The notes under the pieces: generated by a model
The model's input: only the letters and a program-made list of their open reading frames with translations
The model's database searches: none
Told to the model about the DNA's origin: nothing
Shown here: positions 21,487-30,278 of the stretch, piece after piece
Position numbering within the stretch: position 1 is the first letter of the stretch
Layout of the letters: every line of letters begins with the position of its first letter
Made by a program: the position numbers and the translations under genes
Source: Paenibacillus sp. BSR1-1
GTDB taxonomy: Bacteria; Bacillota; Bacilli; Bacillales; Cytobacillaceae
Assembly: GCF_030403775.1 (NCBI RefSeq)
Contig: NZ_JAQMWQ010000001.1
Location: 186,001-250,000 of the forward strand
DNA length: 64,000 nucleotides
Reading direction: 5' to 3'

Positions 21487-22383
21487 TTATCTAAAGTTTA
21501 ATCTTAATTCTTCTAAAATATCCTCAGCTTTCGTTACAAGTTTTGCCCCATGTTGGATTAATTCATTCGCACCTATTGAGTATGGATTAAAAATACTTCC
21601 TGGCAAGGAGAAAACATCTCTTCCTTCATTCACTGCATAATTGGCTGTAATTAAGGACCCGCTTTTTCGCTTTGCTTCTATTATAAATGTTCCATTTGAA
21701 AGTCCACTAATGATTCGATTGCGAGCAGGAAAATGCCATCTTAGCGGCTTTGTATCCGGTGGGTATTCCGATAGGACAAGCTGCGTTTTCATCATTTCTA
21801 ATGCCAAATCCATGTTATCCTTTGGATATATATGATACAATCCGCCAGCAATGACGGCAATTGTATTTCCCCCGTTTTTAATTGCATATTCATGCGCAAG
21901 TGCATCTATTCCCTTAGCTAGTCCACTGACAATGAGGACATCATTTTCAATTAATTCAGGGAATAAGAGTCTAATAGCATTTTTGCCATACTGTGTTGCT
22001 TGACGTGAGCCTACTACCGCAAGCTTTGGTTCTTTTTTAAGCAGCGATAAATCACCTTTTGCAAATAGTGCCCAAGGCGGCTGAAAAATTTCTTTTAAAT
22101 TCGGAGGATATTCTTTATCAAAAACCGTGATGACTGAAATATCATTTGTTTTATATTGACGGATTTGTTCGTGAATAGTTTCAGAATGAAGGTTTAGGGC
22201 AGAAGAATGTGCAGAAGGTTCAGCAGGGAATGCCTGTGGGAAAAAATATTCTTGAAATGTTTGCGACCCGGCTTTCTCAAAAGTTTGAAGTGTGGGATCA
22301 TTTTTTAACAATTGAAAAACGGTATTCCATGAAATATCGGGATAATGAAGTAAGGCAACTAGTCTTTCTTTAAAATCATCCAT
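21487..22383 (-). CDS. dprA: DNA-processing protein DprA (Smf)
   Basis: DprA loads RecA on incoming single-stranded DNA during natural transformation. The 298-residue protein has a Rossmann-like core with AVVGSRQATQYGKNAIRL, VSGLAKGIDALAHEYAI, LVLSEYPPDTKPLRWHFPAR and NRIISGLSNGTFIIEAK. The ATG at 22383 lies 10 bases after GGAGGT and gives the B. subtilis length; an ATG at 22401 overlaps that ribosome site and is rejected. It is separated from sucD by a terminator. In B. subtilis the gene is induced by ComK; no ComK box was recognised here. Confidence 0.95.
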   Translation of the reverse strand: MDDFKERLVALLHYPDISWNTVFQLLKNDPTLQTFEKAGSQTFQEYFFPQAFPAEPSAHSSALNLHSETIHEQIRQYKTNDISVITVFDKEYPPNLKEIFQPPWALFAKGDLSLLKKEPKLAVVGSRQATQYGKNAIRLLFPELIENDVLIVSGLAKGIDALAHEYAIKNGGNTIAVIAGGLYHIYPKDNMDLALEMMKTQLVLSEYPPDTKPLRWHFPARNRIISGLSNGTFIIEAKRKSGSLITANYAVNEGRDVFSLPGSIFNPYSIGANELIQHGAKLVTKAEDILEELRLNFR

Positions 22384-22411
22384 TTTGAAATTTACCTCCA
22401 TGTCATTTTTA

Positions 22412-22443
22412 TAAAGAAATAGCCCCTCATCGTATGAGGGACT
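22412..22443 (-). terminator. Intrinsic terminator after sucD
   Basis: Minus-strand stem AGTCCCTCAT / ATGAGGGGCT (10 pairs with one G-U), loop ACG, followed by ATTTCTTT. It closes the sucCD operon. Confidence 0.8.
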
Positions 22444-22470
22444 ATCTGTTAATTTCTTGGTGATTGAATA

Positions 22471-23373
22471 TTAGTGTGTTTTACACTTTTCGTATAATCC
22501 TTGTTCTTTAAGGACTTCAATTAATGTTTCACCCATAACAGACGGAGTATCTGCTACTTTAATGCCGCATGCGTTCATAACACGGATTTTTTCGTCTGCA
22601 GTACCTTTACCGCCAGAAATGATCGCACCAGCATGGCCCATACGTTTTCCTGGAGGTGCAGTACGTCCGCCAATGAAGCCTACAACAGGTTTCGTCATAT
22701 TAGCTTTTACCCACTCAGCTGCTTCTTCTTCAGCAGTTCCACCGATTTCGCCAATCATGATAACTGCATATGTTTCTGGGTCTTCATTAAATGCTTTTAA
22801 AACATCGATAAAGTTAGTTCCGTTAACAGGGTCTCCGCCAATACCAACAGCCGTTGTTTGGCCGATTCCAGCTTGTGTTAATTGGTGAACTGCTTCGTAT
22901 GTTAATGTTCCAGAACGTGATACGACACCAACATGGCCTTTTGTATGAATGTAACCAGGCATAATACCGATTTTACACTCATCTGCCGTAATAACACCTG
23001 GGCAGTTAGGACCAACTAAACGAGTCTTTTTGCCTTCCATGTAACGTTTAACCTTAACCATATCTAAAACTGGGATATGCTCAGTGATACAAATCGCAAG
23101 ATCTAGTCCAGCATCAACTGCTTCGATAATGGCATCTGCTGCAAATGGAGCAGGAACATAAATAACTGAAGCATTTGCGCCAGTTGCTTCAACTGCCTCT
23201 TTTACAGTATTAAATACAGGCACGCCTTCAACTTCCATGCCGCCCTTGCCTGGAGTTGTACCTCCAACGATTTGTGTACCATATTCAAGCATTTGTTTTG
23301 TATGGAATAGTGCTGTTGCACCTGTAATCCCTTGAACAATAACTTTCGTATCTTTATTAATAAAAACGCTCAC
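22471..23373 (-). CDS. sucD: Succinyl-CoA synthetase alpha subunit
   Basis: With SucC this TCA-cycle enzyme interconverts succinyl-CoA and succinate with substrate-level phosphorylation. The 300-residue subunit has the CoA-binding domain ([28 protein letters not shown]) and the phosphohistidine loop [16 protein letters not shown] with His247. It follows sucC by 23 bases. Confidence 0.98.
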   Translation of the reverse strand: MSVFINKDTKVIVQGITGATALFHTKQMLEYGTQIVGGTTPGKGGMEVEGVPVFNTVKEAVEATGANASVIYVPAPFAADAIIEAVDAGLDLAICITEHIPVLDMVKVKRYMEGKKTRLVGPNCPGVITADECKIGIMPGYIHTKGHVGVVSRSGTLTYEAVHQLTQAGIGQTTAVGIGGDPVNGTNFIDVLKAFNEDPETYAVIMIGEIGGTAEEEAAEWVKANMTKPVVGFIGGRTAPPGKRMGHAGAIISGGKGTADEKIRVMNACGIKVADTPSVMGETLIEVLKEQGLYEKCKTH

Positions 23374-23396
23374 GTTAATTCCCCTTTCTACGGATC

Positions 23397-24557
23397 CTAT
23401 TTCACTAATGAAACGATTTTTTGTGCACCGTCAGCCATGGATTCTGCAGCAGTGATGTTAAGTCCTGACTCAGCCAAAATATTTTTACCTAAGTCAACAT
23501 TCGTTCCTTCTAAACGAACAACTAGAGGGATATTCAGTCCAACTTGCTTCGCAGCTTCTACAACACCCTCAGCAATAACATCACACTTCATGATTCCGCC
23601 GAAGATATTAACAAAAATACCTTTTACGTTTGGATCAGAAAGGATAATTTTAAATGCTTCTGTAACCTTTTCTGCTGTGGCGCCGCCCCCAACATCAAGG
23701 AAGTTTGCAGGGTCTCCGCCGTAGTGTTTTACGATATCCATAGTTGCCATGGCAAGTCCGGCACCGTTAACCATACAGCCGATATTTCCATCTAAAGCAA
23801 TATAGCTTAAATCATATTTTGAAGCTTCGATCTCTTTTGGATCCTCTTCTTCAAGGTCACGATACTCTAATACGTCTTTTTGACGGAATAAAGCATTAGA
23901 GTCAAAGTTTAATTTTGCGTCAAGTGCCATAACTTTTCCGTCACCTGTTACAACAAGCGGATTAATTTCAGCAATTGAGCAATCTTTTTCAATATAAGCA
24001 TTGTATAAGCCCATCATGAACTTAACAGCTTGATTGACTAGTTCCTTCGGAATGTTAATATTGAAGGCAATACGACGTGCTTGGAAAGGCTGAAGGCCAA
24101 TAACCGGGTCGATTTCTTCTTTGAAAATTTTCTCCGGTGTCTTTTCTGCAACTTCTTCAATTTCCGTTCCGCCTTCTTCAGAAGCCATTAACGTAACTCG
24201 AGAAGTAGCGCGGTCTAAAACTAAACCTACATAGTATTCTTTTTTGATGTCGCAGCCTTCTTCAATTAGGAGGCGTTTAACTTCTTTTCCTTCAGGGCCT
24301 GTTTGGTGTGTTACCAATGTTTTACCTAAGATTTCATTAGCATATGTACGAACCTCATCAAGGTTTTTCGCAACTTTAACACCACCGGCTTTCCCTCGTC
24401 CGCCTGCATGGATTTGCGCCTTAACTACACATACTTGTGTTCCTAGTTCTTTTGCCGCTTCCACTGCCTCTTCAACAGTAAAGGCCACTTTTCCATTAGG
24501 AACCGCTACCCCGTACTTTCTGAGGATCTCTTTGCCTTGATACTCATGGATATTCAT
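23397..24557 (-). CDS. sucC: Succinyl-CoA synthetase beta subunit
   Basis: Nucleotide-binding subunit of succinyl-CoA synthetase. The 386-residue protein starts [17 protein letters not shown] and has an ATP-grasp fold ([20 protein letters not shown]) and the C-terminal ligase motif [19 protein letters not shown] 24557 is preceded by AGGAGG with suitable spacing and gives the family length, so it is chosen over an ATG six codons upstream. The operon is sucC-sucD with a promoter at 24602-24630. In B. subtilis ylqG and ylqH lie between rnhB and sucC; neither is here. Confidence 0.98.
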   Translation of the reverse strand: MNIHEYQGKEILRKYGVAVPNGKVAFTVEEAVEAAKELGTQVCVVKAQIHAGGRGKAGGVKVAKNLDEVRTYANEILGKTLVTHQTGPEGKEVKRLLIEEGCDIKKEYYVGLVLDRATSRVTLMASEEGGTEIEEVAEKTPEKIFKEEIDPVIGLQPFQARRIAFNINIPKELVNQAVKFMMGLYNAYIEKDCSIAEINPLVVTGDGKVMALDAKLNFDSNALFRQKDVLEYRDLEEEDPKEIEASKYDLSYIALDGNIGCMVNGAGLAMATMDIVKHYGGDPANFLDVGGGATAEKVTEAFKIILSDPNVKGIFVNIFGGIMKCDVIAEGVVEAAKQVGLNIPLVVRLEGTNVDLGKNILAESGLNITAAESMADGAQKIVSLVK

Positions 24558-24601
24558 TTCCCATCCTCCTATCAAACTCTTCTAAAATTGACTCCGTTTT
24601 C

Positions 24602-24630
24602 ATTTTATATAATGACACATACCTTGTCCA
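24602..24630 (-). promoter_or_regulatory. Sigma-A-like promoter of sucCD
   Basis: Minus-strand TGGACA (24625-24630), 17 bases, TAAAAT (24602-24607), just downstream of the rnhB terminator and 45 bases before sucC. Confidence 0.5.
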
Positions 24631-24685
24631 CCATTATGCTGAAAAAATTAATTCCACATTGAACAATTTAAACATAGTAAATATT

Positions 24686-24730
24686 TACAATAATAAAAAA
24701 CAGGTCTGTGACCTGTTTTTTATTATTGTA
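24686..24730. terminator. Bidirectional terminator after rnhB, 20-bp perfect stem
   Basis: Centred on CAGGT ctgtg ACCTG with uninterrupted pairing through A/T-rich flanks for 20 bp. The A-run on one arm and T-run on the other make it a terminator in both directions. It separates rnhB from sucC. Confidence 0.85.
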
Positions 24731-24735
24731 TTTAT

Positions 24736-25539
24736 TTATATTTTCATACTTAATTGTTCGTTTATATTTCTTTCAAACATTTCCTTAACTGGGGAAAAGC
24801 TTTTTCTATGATAAGGAGTAATTCCATGCCGTTGTAGGGCTTCAATATGTTCTTTCGTTCCATATCCCATATTCTTCTGAAAACCATAGACAGGATATTG
24901 CTTTGAAAGATCTTTCATAAGTTCATCGCGGGCTGTTTTAGCAATAATGGAAGCGGCAGCAATGGATACACTTTTTGCATCACCTTTGATGATCGATTCA
25001 GAAGGAAAGGGAGTCCGGAGCTTCATTGCATCAATCAGTAAAAAATCAGGTTCCAATTTTAAAGAAACAATACTTGAAGACATCGCTTTTTTGGTCGCTT
25101 CATAAATATTGATTTCATCAATTTCCTCAGCCGAAATTATCGAAATGCTATAGGAAATCGCCTCTCTCCTTATAATGGCATCATATTCGAGACGTTTTTT
25201 CTCTGTTAGCTTTTTAGAATCATCTATTCCTGCTAAGAAAAAGTTATTAGGTAAGATTACTGCCGCTGCCACAACAGGACCTGCAAGTGGTCCTCTGCCG
25301 ACTTCATCCACACCTGCAATGAATTGGAAGCCCTTTCCCTTCATTTTCCGCTCATACTGGGTCATTTCAAAAAACTTTTCTTCCAGGGATCGTTCTAGTT
25401 CTCTCTGTTTCTTCCACTTGGCTAAAGAAGATTGAACCCCTTTCCGTTCATCTTTCTCGAACTCTAACAAAAAGGGATCCGTTTCTGTTAAAATGGAGGA
25501 TAATTTTTCTACTATTTCAGAAATTGATAACTTTTTCAT
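24736..25539 (-). CDS. rnhB: Ribonuclease HII
   Basis: RNase HII cuts RNA in RNA-DNA hybrids and starts removal of single ribonucleotides from DNA. The 267-residue protein has a Bacillus-type N-terminal extension (about 70 residues) and then the catalytic GVDEVGRGPLAGPVVAAAV (Asp78, Glu79), DDSKKLTEKKR, LLIDAMK and DAKSVSIAAASIIAK motifs. It follows rbgA by 54 bases. Confidence 0.97.
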   Translation of the reverse strand: MKKLSISEIVEKLSSILTETDPFLLEFEKDERKGVQSSLAKWKKQRELERSLEEKFFEMTQYERKMKGKGFQFIAGVDEVGRGPLAGPVVAAAVILPNNFFLAGIDDSKKLTEKKRLEYDAIIRREAISYSISIISAEEIDEINIYEATKKAMSSSIVSLKLEPDFLLIDAMKLRTPFPSESIIKGDAKSVSIAAASIIAKTARDELMKDLSKQYPVYGFQKNMGYGTKEHIEALQRHGITPYHRKSFSPVKEMFERNINEQLSMKI

Positions 25540-25593
25540 ATATGTTCACCCAATATCATTAATAAAGCTCTCCGTTTGGAGAGCTCAATCATT

Positions 25594-26466
25594 TTAAACA
25601 TCCTGTTCAGATTGCTGAAAGTCCTTTGGTCTTTCAAATGTAAGCGGCCCGAATTTCTCAGAGCGAATTTCCCTGATAACCAGTTCTGCCACTTTGTCAT
25701 AATCAACCATGCCGCCGCCCATTAAACAGCCTCTGAGCTTACCAATGTGGTCAAATAGCTCTACTACGTCTTCTGGAAGTTTAGATAGTTTATAACGCTC
25801 CTGCAGACGCTCTGGGTAGGCACGTTCTAAAAATCTTAACGAATAGACTGTCAGGTCCTGCAGGTTTAAAAGTACATCCTTAATCGCGCCTGTTATCGCC
25901 AGTTTCATTCCAACCTCTTGATCCTCAAACTTGGGCCATAAAATTCCCGGCGTATCCAGCAGTTCCATTTCTTTTCCAACCTTAATCCACTGCTGTGATT
26001 TTGTCACACCTGGAGTGTTTCCTGTTTTGGCGATATTCTTTTTTACAAGGCGATTTATTAGCGTTGACTTTCCAGCATTAGGAATTCCAACGATCATTGC
26101 ACGGATCGCTCTAGGCTTAACTCCTTTTGCCCGTAGGCGATCAAATTTTTCCTTCAGGATTTCTTGCGAGGCCTGAGCAATGTCTCTCATGCCCTCACCG
26201 GCATGAGAATTGATGGCGAGTGCTTTAATTCCCTTATCAGCGAAAAAAGCAATCCATTCCTTTGTTGCCTCTTTGTCGGCCATATCCGATTTATTTAATA
26301 AAACTAATCTTGGCTTATGCTGAATAATTTGATCAATCATTGGATTTCGAGAAGAAAACGGTATTCTCGCATCTACCAGCTCAAAAATAATATCGACTAA
26401 CTTTAATTTTTCCGTGACCTCTCTGCGAGCCTTGGCCATATGGCCAGGAAACCATTGGATCGTCAA
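25594..26466 (-). CDS. rbgA: Ribosome biogenesis GTPase RbgA (YlqF)
   Basis: RbgA is an essential GTPase for late 50S assembly around L16. The 290-residue protein shows the circularly permuted GTPase order: G4 NKSD at 58-61 comes before the P-loop GIPNAGKST at 127-135, then the G2 region [11 protein letters not shown] and G3 DTPG. The N-terminus [15 protein letters not shown] is diagnostic, and a C-terminal ANTAR-like RNA-binding helix domain follows. It sits between lepB and rnhB. Confidence 0.97.
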   Translation of the reverse strand: MTIQWFPGHMAKARREVTEKLKLVDIIFELVDARIPFSSRNPMIDQIIQHKPRLVLLNKSDMADKEATKEWIAFFADKGIKALAINSHAGEGMRDIAQASQEILKEKFDRLRAKGVKPRAIRAMIVGIPNAGKSTLINRLVKKNIAKTGNTPGVTKSQQWIKVGKEMELLDTPGILWPKFEDQEVGMKLAITGAIKDVLLNLQDLTVYSLRFLERAYPERLQERYKLSKLPEDVVELFDHIGKLRGCLMGGGMVDYDKVAELVIREIRSEKFGPLTFERPKDFQQSEQDV

Positions 26467-26483
26467 AGCAAGTCACCTCCTTT

Positions 26484-26604
26484 AAAAGCGGAAGCGCCTT
26501 GTTCAGCCCCCGACAAGCATAAGCCAATCCGGTATGAAGGCTGCTTTTTAACCTTCATGTCGGATTGGCTTATAACCTCGAGGGGCTAGGCGCTCAAGCT
26601 AGAT
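26484..26604. repeat. Palindromic intergenic repeat, copy B
   Basis: A 121-bp element between rbgA and lepB. Ends aaaagcggaagcgcc and ggggctaggcgctcaagcta match copy A. The core is self-complementary: taagccaatccg and atgaagg face ccttcat and cggattggctta. Core sequence differs from copy A while pairing is retained. It can form a long hairpin in either strand. Confidence 0.8.
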
Positions 26605-26611
26605 AATTGTA

Positions 26612-27172
26612 CTATTTCACTGTAACAATATGGGCATCCTTTAATGGCCAATATACAATGCTTGTCTTGCCAATTACTTTACTCATTGGAATCGTTCCAA
26701 TGTGTCTAGAATCTTTACTGAAACGGCGATTATCCCCCATGACGAATAATTCCCCTGGAGGAACTGTTTTACGCCCTACTGCTGTTTCTTCTAACTTAAA
26801 CGAGCTAGTTAAGGGACCATCATTTACTTGTTTCTTATATTCATCTAAATAAGGTTCTTTATACGCTTTACCATTAACATATAAAACATCATCTTTATAT
26901 TCAATGGTATCTCCCGGAAGACCAATAACACGTTTTATGTAATCCTTATGTTCTGGTGCATGAAAAACGATGATATCGAATCTCTTTGGTTTTCCAATAT
27001 CATAGCTAAACTTGCTCACAATCATACGGTCCTGATCCTTTAAAGTCGGCATCATCGATAAGCCATCCACGACAATTGGAGCAAAGAGAAAGTAACGAAT
27101 TAATGCAGCTAATATAACAGCTATTAATAGCGCTTTTGTCCATTCCCAGAGTTCATTTTTCTTTTTTACCAT
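26612..27172 (-). CDS. lepB: Type I signal peptidase
   Basis: Membrane-anchored serine protease that removes signal peptides from exported proteins. The 186-residue Sip/LepB protein has one N-terminal membrane segment (about 13-33), DGLSMMPTL with catalytic Ser39, DYIKRVIGLPGD with catalytic Lys80, and the box E motif GDNRRFSKDSRHIG. ATG 27172 follows GGTGGGG with 6-base spacing; the open frame upstream is rejected. It is followed by copy B of the palindromic repeat. Confidence 0.95.
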   Translation of the reverse strand: MVKKKNELWEWTKALLIAVILAALIRYFLFAPIVVDGLSMMPTLKDQDRMIVSKFSYDIGKPKRFDIIVFHAPEHKDYIKRVIGLPGDTIEYKDDVLYVNGKAYKEPYLDEYKKQVNDGPLTSSFKLEETAVGRKTVPPGELFVMGDNRRFSKDSRHIGTIPMSKVIGKTSIVYWPLKDAHIVTVK

Positions 27173-27204
27173 TTGTGTCCCCACCAATCTTAGTAACAAA
27201 ATAT

Positions 27205-27233
27205 CTTATAAAGCCTATTTTACATAACTTCAA
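27205..27233 (-). promoter_or_regulatory. Sigma-A-like promoter of lepB
   Basis: Minus-strand TTGAAG (27228-27233), 17 bases, TATAAG (27205-27210), 33 bases before the lepB start. Confidence 0.5.
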
Positions 27234-27259
27234 CCTTTTTAACACGATGGGAAAATGTT

Positions 27260-27288
27260 TTTAATCAAACTTTAATAATTTGATTAAA
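27260..27288. repeat. 10-bp inverted repeat upstream of lepB promoter
   Basis: TTTAATCAAA and TTTGATTAAA, separated by 9 bases, form a perfect inverted repeat; each half is preceded by AAAG, so it can also be read as a direct repeat with period about 19. It lies 27 bases upstream of the predicted -35, a position that fits an activator or repressor site. No known regulator motif recognised. Confidence 0.5.
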
Positions 27289-27304
27289 CTTTATTAAAAT
27301 CTGT

Positions 27305-27336
27305 ATAAAAAAAGAGCTGCTCATGAGCAAGCTCTT
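27305..27336 (-). terminator. Intrinsic terminator after rplS
   Basis: Minus-strand stem AAGAGC-TGCT / AGCA-GCTCTT with a short CATG loop and one bulge, followed by seven or more T. It ends the rpsP-to-rplS gene cluster. Confidence 0.85.
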
Positions 27337-27347
27337 TTCTTTTCATG

Positions 27348-27692
27348 TTATCGAATCTCTTTAATTCTTGCTTTTTTACCGCGAAGGTTACGCAAGTAGT
27401 AAAGCTTAGCACGGCGGACTTTACCGCGGCGAATTACTTCAAGCTTCGCAATTTTTGGTGTGTGTACTGGGAAAGTACGCTCAACGCCTACTCCGTAAGA
27501 AACTTTACGAACTGTAAAAGTTTCGCTAATTCCACCACCACGACGCTTAATCACTACACCTTCAAATAACTGAATACGCTCACGAGTACCCTCAACAACT
27601 TTAACGTGTACACGTACAGTGTCACCAGGACGGAACGCAGGAAGATCAGAACGAAGTTGTTCTTTTGTGATTTCTTCGATTAATTTATGCAT
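27348..27692 (-). CDS. rplS: 50S ribosomal protein L19
   Basis: L19 lies at the 30S-50S interface. The 114-residue protein starts [18 protein letters not shown] and contains [27 protein letters not shown] and the basic C-terminus [28 protein letters not shown] lies before ATG 27692; the frame upstream is non-coding leader. It has its own promoter (27806-27834) directly after trmD and a leader of about 107 bases, consistent with the L19 leader family of Firmicutes. Confidence 0.97.
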   Translation of the reverse strand: MHKLIEEITKEQLRSDLPAFRPGDTVRVHVKVVEGTRERIQLFEGVVIKRRGGGISETFTVRKVSYGVGVERTFPVHTPKIAKLEVIRRGKVRRAKLYYLRNLRGKKARIKEIR

Positions 27693-27799
27693 CGTTTTCA
27701 ACTCCTTCCAACAGATGCTCATGCACATCTACTAACAATTACATTGCAGCGGAACATCGTTATAAGACTAGATTCTGAAAAGGTTCAGCTCAAGTCACA
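27693..27799 (-). promoter_or_regulatory. rplS 5' leader, candidate L19 autoregulatory leader
   Basis: The 107 bases between the predicted transcription start and rplS can fold two hairpins near the start codon: AACGAT / AATTGTT-type pairing around 27728-27757 and AGATG ... CATCT at 27709-27726, next to the ribosome site. A conserved L19 leader is known in low-GC Gram-positives; assignment here is by position and general shape only. Confidence 0.45.
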
Positions 27800-27805
27800 A
27801 GAAGT

Positions 27806-27834
27806 ATCATAACATAATTGTCGTTCTCCCGCAA
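27806..27834 (-). promoter_or_regulatory. Sigma-A-like promoter of rplS
   Basis: Minus-strand TTGCGG (27829-27834), 17 bases, TATGAT (27806-27811), starting immediately after the trmD stop codon. Confidence 0.55.
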
Positions 27835-27836
27835 TA

Positions 27837-28580
27837 CTACTTGTATTCTTTTTTTATTTCAGCTAACCATTTTTCCTGTTCCGGTGTCAGTTCGATTTTA
27901 TCAAATAAATCCGGACGCCTTTGAAGTGTTCTTCTCAATGCTTCTTTATTGCGCCATTCTTCAATTAATTTATGATTGCCTGACATTAGTATATCAGGGA
28001 CCTTCAGCCCGCGGAAATCCGCAGGTCTTGTATAATGCGGATGTTCTAACAGACCTGTGCTGAAGGAATCCTTCATATGTGATTCCTGATTTCCTAACAC
28101 CTCCGGCAAAAGACGAACGACACTGTCAACAACAACCATGGCTCCAAGCTCACCACCGGTCAAGACATAATCCCCAATCGAGATTTCATCCGTTACCACA
28201 TGCTGCCGGATTCGTTCGTCATAACCTTCGTAATGACCGCAAATAAATATCAGATGTTCCTCTTGAGCTAACTCTTCGGCTTTTTTCTGATCGTAGCGCT
28301 GGCCTTGAGGACAGAGGAGGATTACCCGTGGATCCTTACTTTTTGCTTTTTCCTTGAGAGTATTTACACCATCAAAGATGGGCTGAGCCATTAAAACCAT
28401 TCCAGCTCCTCCTCCGTACGGGTAATCATCAACAGAGGAATGCTTGTTATCAGCAAATTCACGGAAATTAACAACATTATATTGGACGGCCTTTTTCTCT
28501 GCCGCTTTTTGCAAAATAGACTGGTTAAACACCCCGGAAAACATTTCGGGGAAAAGGGTAAGGATATCAATCTGCATCAT
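27837..28580 (-). CDS. trmD: tRNA (guanine-37-N1)-methyltransferase
   Basis: TrmD methylates G37 of tRNAs, preventing frameshifting. The 247-residue SPOUT enzyme has [31 protein letters not shown], the trefoil-knot SAM site [20 protein letters not shown] and the linker [14 protein letters not shown]. Its start overlaps the rimM end by 4 bases (ATGA), so the two are translationally coupled. Confidence 0.97.
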   Translation of the reverse strand: MMQIDILTLFPEMFSGVFNQSILQKAAEKKAVQYNVVNFREFADNKHSSVDDYPYGGGAGMVLMAQPIFDGVNTLKEKAKSKDPRVILLCPQGQRYDQKKAEELAQEEHLIFICGHYEGYDERIRQHVVTDEISIGDYVLTGGELGAMVVVDSVVRLLPEVLGNQESHMKDSFSTGLLEHPHYTRPADFRGLKVPDILMSGNHKLIEEWRNKEALRRTLQRRPDLFDKIELTPEQEKWLAEIKKEYK

Positions 28581-29095
28581 GAAAGCAGCCCTTCTATTGG
28601 CTCAATTAAGATGACTTTTTCTTTAATATCCACTTTTTTAACAACATCATGAATATAAGGGATTAATAAATCCTTTCGTCCCTTCCCTTTTACCACCCAG
28701 ACGTCATTGGCACCCGGTGATAAAATTTCCGTAACTTTCCCAAGTTCTTCCCCTTTTGTTGTCGCAACAAGGCAGCCGATAATTTCATGGTAATAAAATT
28801 CATCTTCTTCTAAATCTTCCAGCTGTGATTCAGGGACCTTGAGAATTCCCTCTTTAAACTTTTCAACTTCATTAATGTTATTGAAACCTTCAAATGTCAG
28901 TAATTCAAAATTTTTATGGGTTCGATGGCTTTTTACTGTTAGCTCAATAGGCGTTTTGGAATTTGGCATAAACAAATACAATACATTTCCTGCTTTATAC
29001 CGCTTTTCAGGGAAATCCGTTTTTGAAATGACACGCACTTCACCTTTTATTCCTTGGGTATTTACAATTTTCCCGACATTAAACCATTTTTCCAT
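28577..29095 (-). CDS. rimM: 16S rRNA-processing protein RimM
   Basis: RimM binds S19 and helps mature the 30S head. The 172-residue protein begins [20 protein letters not shown] and has the PRC-barrel segment [18 protein letters not shown] with [27 protein letters not shown] lies 8 bases before ATG 29095; a GTG four codons upstream overlaps that site and is rejected. It follows ylqD by 4 bases. Confidence 0.96.
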   Translation of the reverse strand: MEKWFNVGKIVNTQGIKGEVRVISKTDFPEKRYKAGNVLYLFMPNSKTPIELTVKSHRTHKNFELLTFEGFNNINEVEKFKEGILKVPESQLEDLEEDEFYYHEIIGCLVATTKGEELGKVTEILSPGANDVWVVKGKGRKDLLIPYIHDVVKKVDIKEKVILIEPIEGLLS

Positions 29096-29099
29096 ACGA

Positions 29100-29486
29100 T
29101 TATTCACCTTCTCTTATTTCCTCAATAATTCCGTCTTTAATAATGATTTCTGCTTGTCCAATCCATGGATCACCCTCTTTTATGTCAACCAGGGCCTGGA
29201 CTTCTTTTTCCTTTAATTCACTGCCTAAAGGTAGCATATGTAATTGTTCCATTTGGAACTCTAGAAGCTTTTCTTTTTCAATTCGTTTATTGATTTCTTT
29301 TTCAAAATGACTTTTTAATTCTCCCGGCGAAAAGCTTTTGGTTTTCTCCAATCGTTTTAATTCAAATTGAAGCTGGCTGCATTCTTTTTGGAGCTGAAGC
29401 TTTTGGTGATTGAATTGTTCAAATAATTTTTCTTTGCTTTTTTCCGTTAGAATTCGCTTTACCACAACCGTTTGGATAATTTGCAT
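29100..29486 (-). CDS. ylqD: YlqD family protein of unknown function
   Basis: 128 residues, matching the position and character of B. subtilis YlqD. An N-terminal [20 protein letters not shown] is followed by a predicted coiled coil (about 20-80, with [16 protein letters not shown] and [15 protein letters not shown]), then a small C-terminal domain with [15 protein letters not shown]. Function is not known; the neighbours (rpsP, khpA, rimM, trmD) suggest a link to RNA or ribosome maturation. A strong hairpin terminator lies 31 bases upstream. Confidence 0.88.
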   Translation of the reverse strand: MQIIQTVVVKRILTEKSKEKLFEQFNHQKLQLQKECSQLQFELKRLEKTKSFSPGELKSHFEKEINKRIEKEKLLEFQMEQLHMLPLGSELKEKEVQALVDIKEGDPWIGQAEIIIKDGIIEEIREGE

Positions 29487-29514
29487 AAAGATGGCTCCTT
29501 TCTTTTCTTATAGC

Positions 29515-29545
29515 AAAAAAGGGAGGAATGTTGATTCCCCCCTTT
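29515..29545 (-). terminator. Terminator/attenuator between khpA and ylqD
   Basis: Minus-strand stem AAAGGGGGGAAT / ATTCCTCCCTTT (12 pairs, one G-U), loop CAAC, then more T. It lies inside the rpsP-khpA-ylqD-rimM-trmD cluster and no promoter is seen between it and ylqD, so partial read-through probably sets lower expression downstream. Confidence 0.75.
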
Positions 29546-29562
29546 CATCTAGATGCAAAAAG

Positions 29563-29793
29563 CTATTCACCAATTTCGAGAAAAATTTTCTTTTGTTGTG
29601 ATGATCCTGCTGCATAAACAACAGTTCTAATGGCCTTTGCAACACGCCCCTGCTTGCCGATTACTTTTCCCATATCTGTTTTGTTAACAGAGAGCTGATA
29701 AGTAACGCGGTTGTTGTCCTCTGAGACGTCAACACGGACGTCTTCAGGAAAATCAACTAGAGGCTTAACAATCGTTTCGATTAATTCTTTCAT
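29563..29793 (-). CDS. khpA: KH-domain RNA-binding protein KhpA (YlqC)
   Basis: 76-residue single KH-domain protein. It has the GKVIGKQGRVAKAIRTVV loop of KH domains (here DMGKVIGKQGRVAKAI) preceded by LIETIVKPLVDFPEDVRV. Homologues pair with KhpB (Jag) and bind many RNAs, affecting cell division and shape. It follows rpsP by 12 bases. Confidence 0.93.
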   Translation of the reverse strand: MKELIETIVKPLVDFPEDVRVDVSEDNNRVTYQLSVNKTDMGKVIGKQGRVAKAIRTVVYAAGSSQQKKIFLEIGE

Positions 29794-29805
29794 AGTTCCC
29801 TGCGA

Positions 29806-30078
29806 TTACTTGCTTAATTTTGCATTATGGAATTTTTCCATGATGCCTTGGTTTGAGAAAAGGTTACGAACTGTATCAGATGGTTTTGCACCGTCTTGTA
29901 ACCACTTAAGAGCTAATTCTTCGTTGATTTCAACAATTGCTGGTTCTGCAACTGGATTGTAAGTTCCAACTGTTTCGATGAAACGTCCATCACGTGGTGA
30001 ACGAGAATCTGCTACTACGATACGATAGAAAGGAGTTTTATTTGCTCCCATACGCTTTAAACGAATTTTAACTGCCAT
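29806..30078 (-). CDS. rpsP: 30S ribosomal protein S16
   Basis: S16 is a 30S assembly protein. The 90-residue product starts [20 protein letters not shown] and contains [27 protein letters not shown] lies 10 bases upstream of ATG 30078; the 40 open codons further upstream cover the promoter and are not coding. First gene of the cluster ending with rplS. Confidence 0.97.
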   Translation of the reverse strand: MAVKIRLKRMGANKTPFYRIVVADSRSPRDGRFIETVGTYNPVAEPAIVEINEELALKWLQDGAKPSDTVRNLFSNQGIMEKFHNAKLSK

Positions 30079-30118
30079 TTTAAATAAGCACCTCCGAAAT
30101 TGTTTCACACAAGATAGT

Positions 30119-30147
30119 ATATTATCAATTAATATATCATTTGTAAA
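30119..30147 (-). promoter_or_regulatory. Sigma-A-like promoter of rpsP cluster
   Basis: Minus-strand TTTACA (30142-30147), 17 bases, TAATAT (30119-30124); good match with a short leader of about 35 bases. Confidence 0.65.
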
Positions 30148-30187
30148 GTGTTTTTTCTTTACATGCCTGCTTCGCTGTAAAATCATC

Positions 30188-30248
30188 CCTGCAGGCATGC
30201 GACGAGGTGAACGTTACTTCCTCGAATACGATATGCCGCAGGAGCAGG
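30188..30248. repeat. Imperfect palindrome between ffh and rpsP
   Basis: 61 bp bounded by cctgcagg and gcaggagcagg, with inner complementary blocks GCATATCG...CGAGG and CCTCGTCGCATGC. GC-richer than its surroundings. It lacks a T-tract, so it is not an obvious terminator; it resembles a dispersed palindromic element. Confidence 0.5.
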
Positions 30249-30278
30249 TATTACTAATCATTACCAGAAAACAAATTA

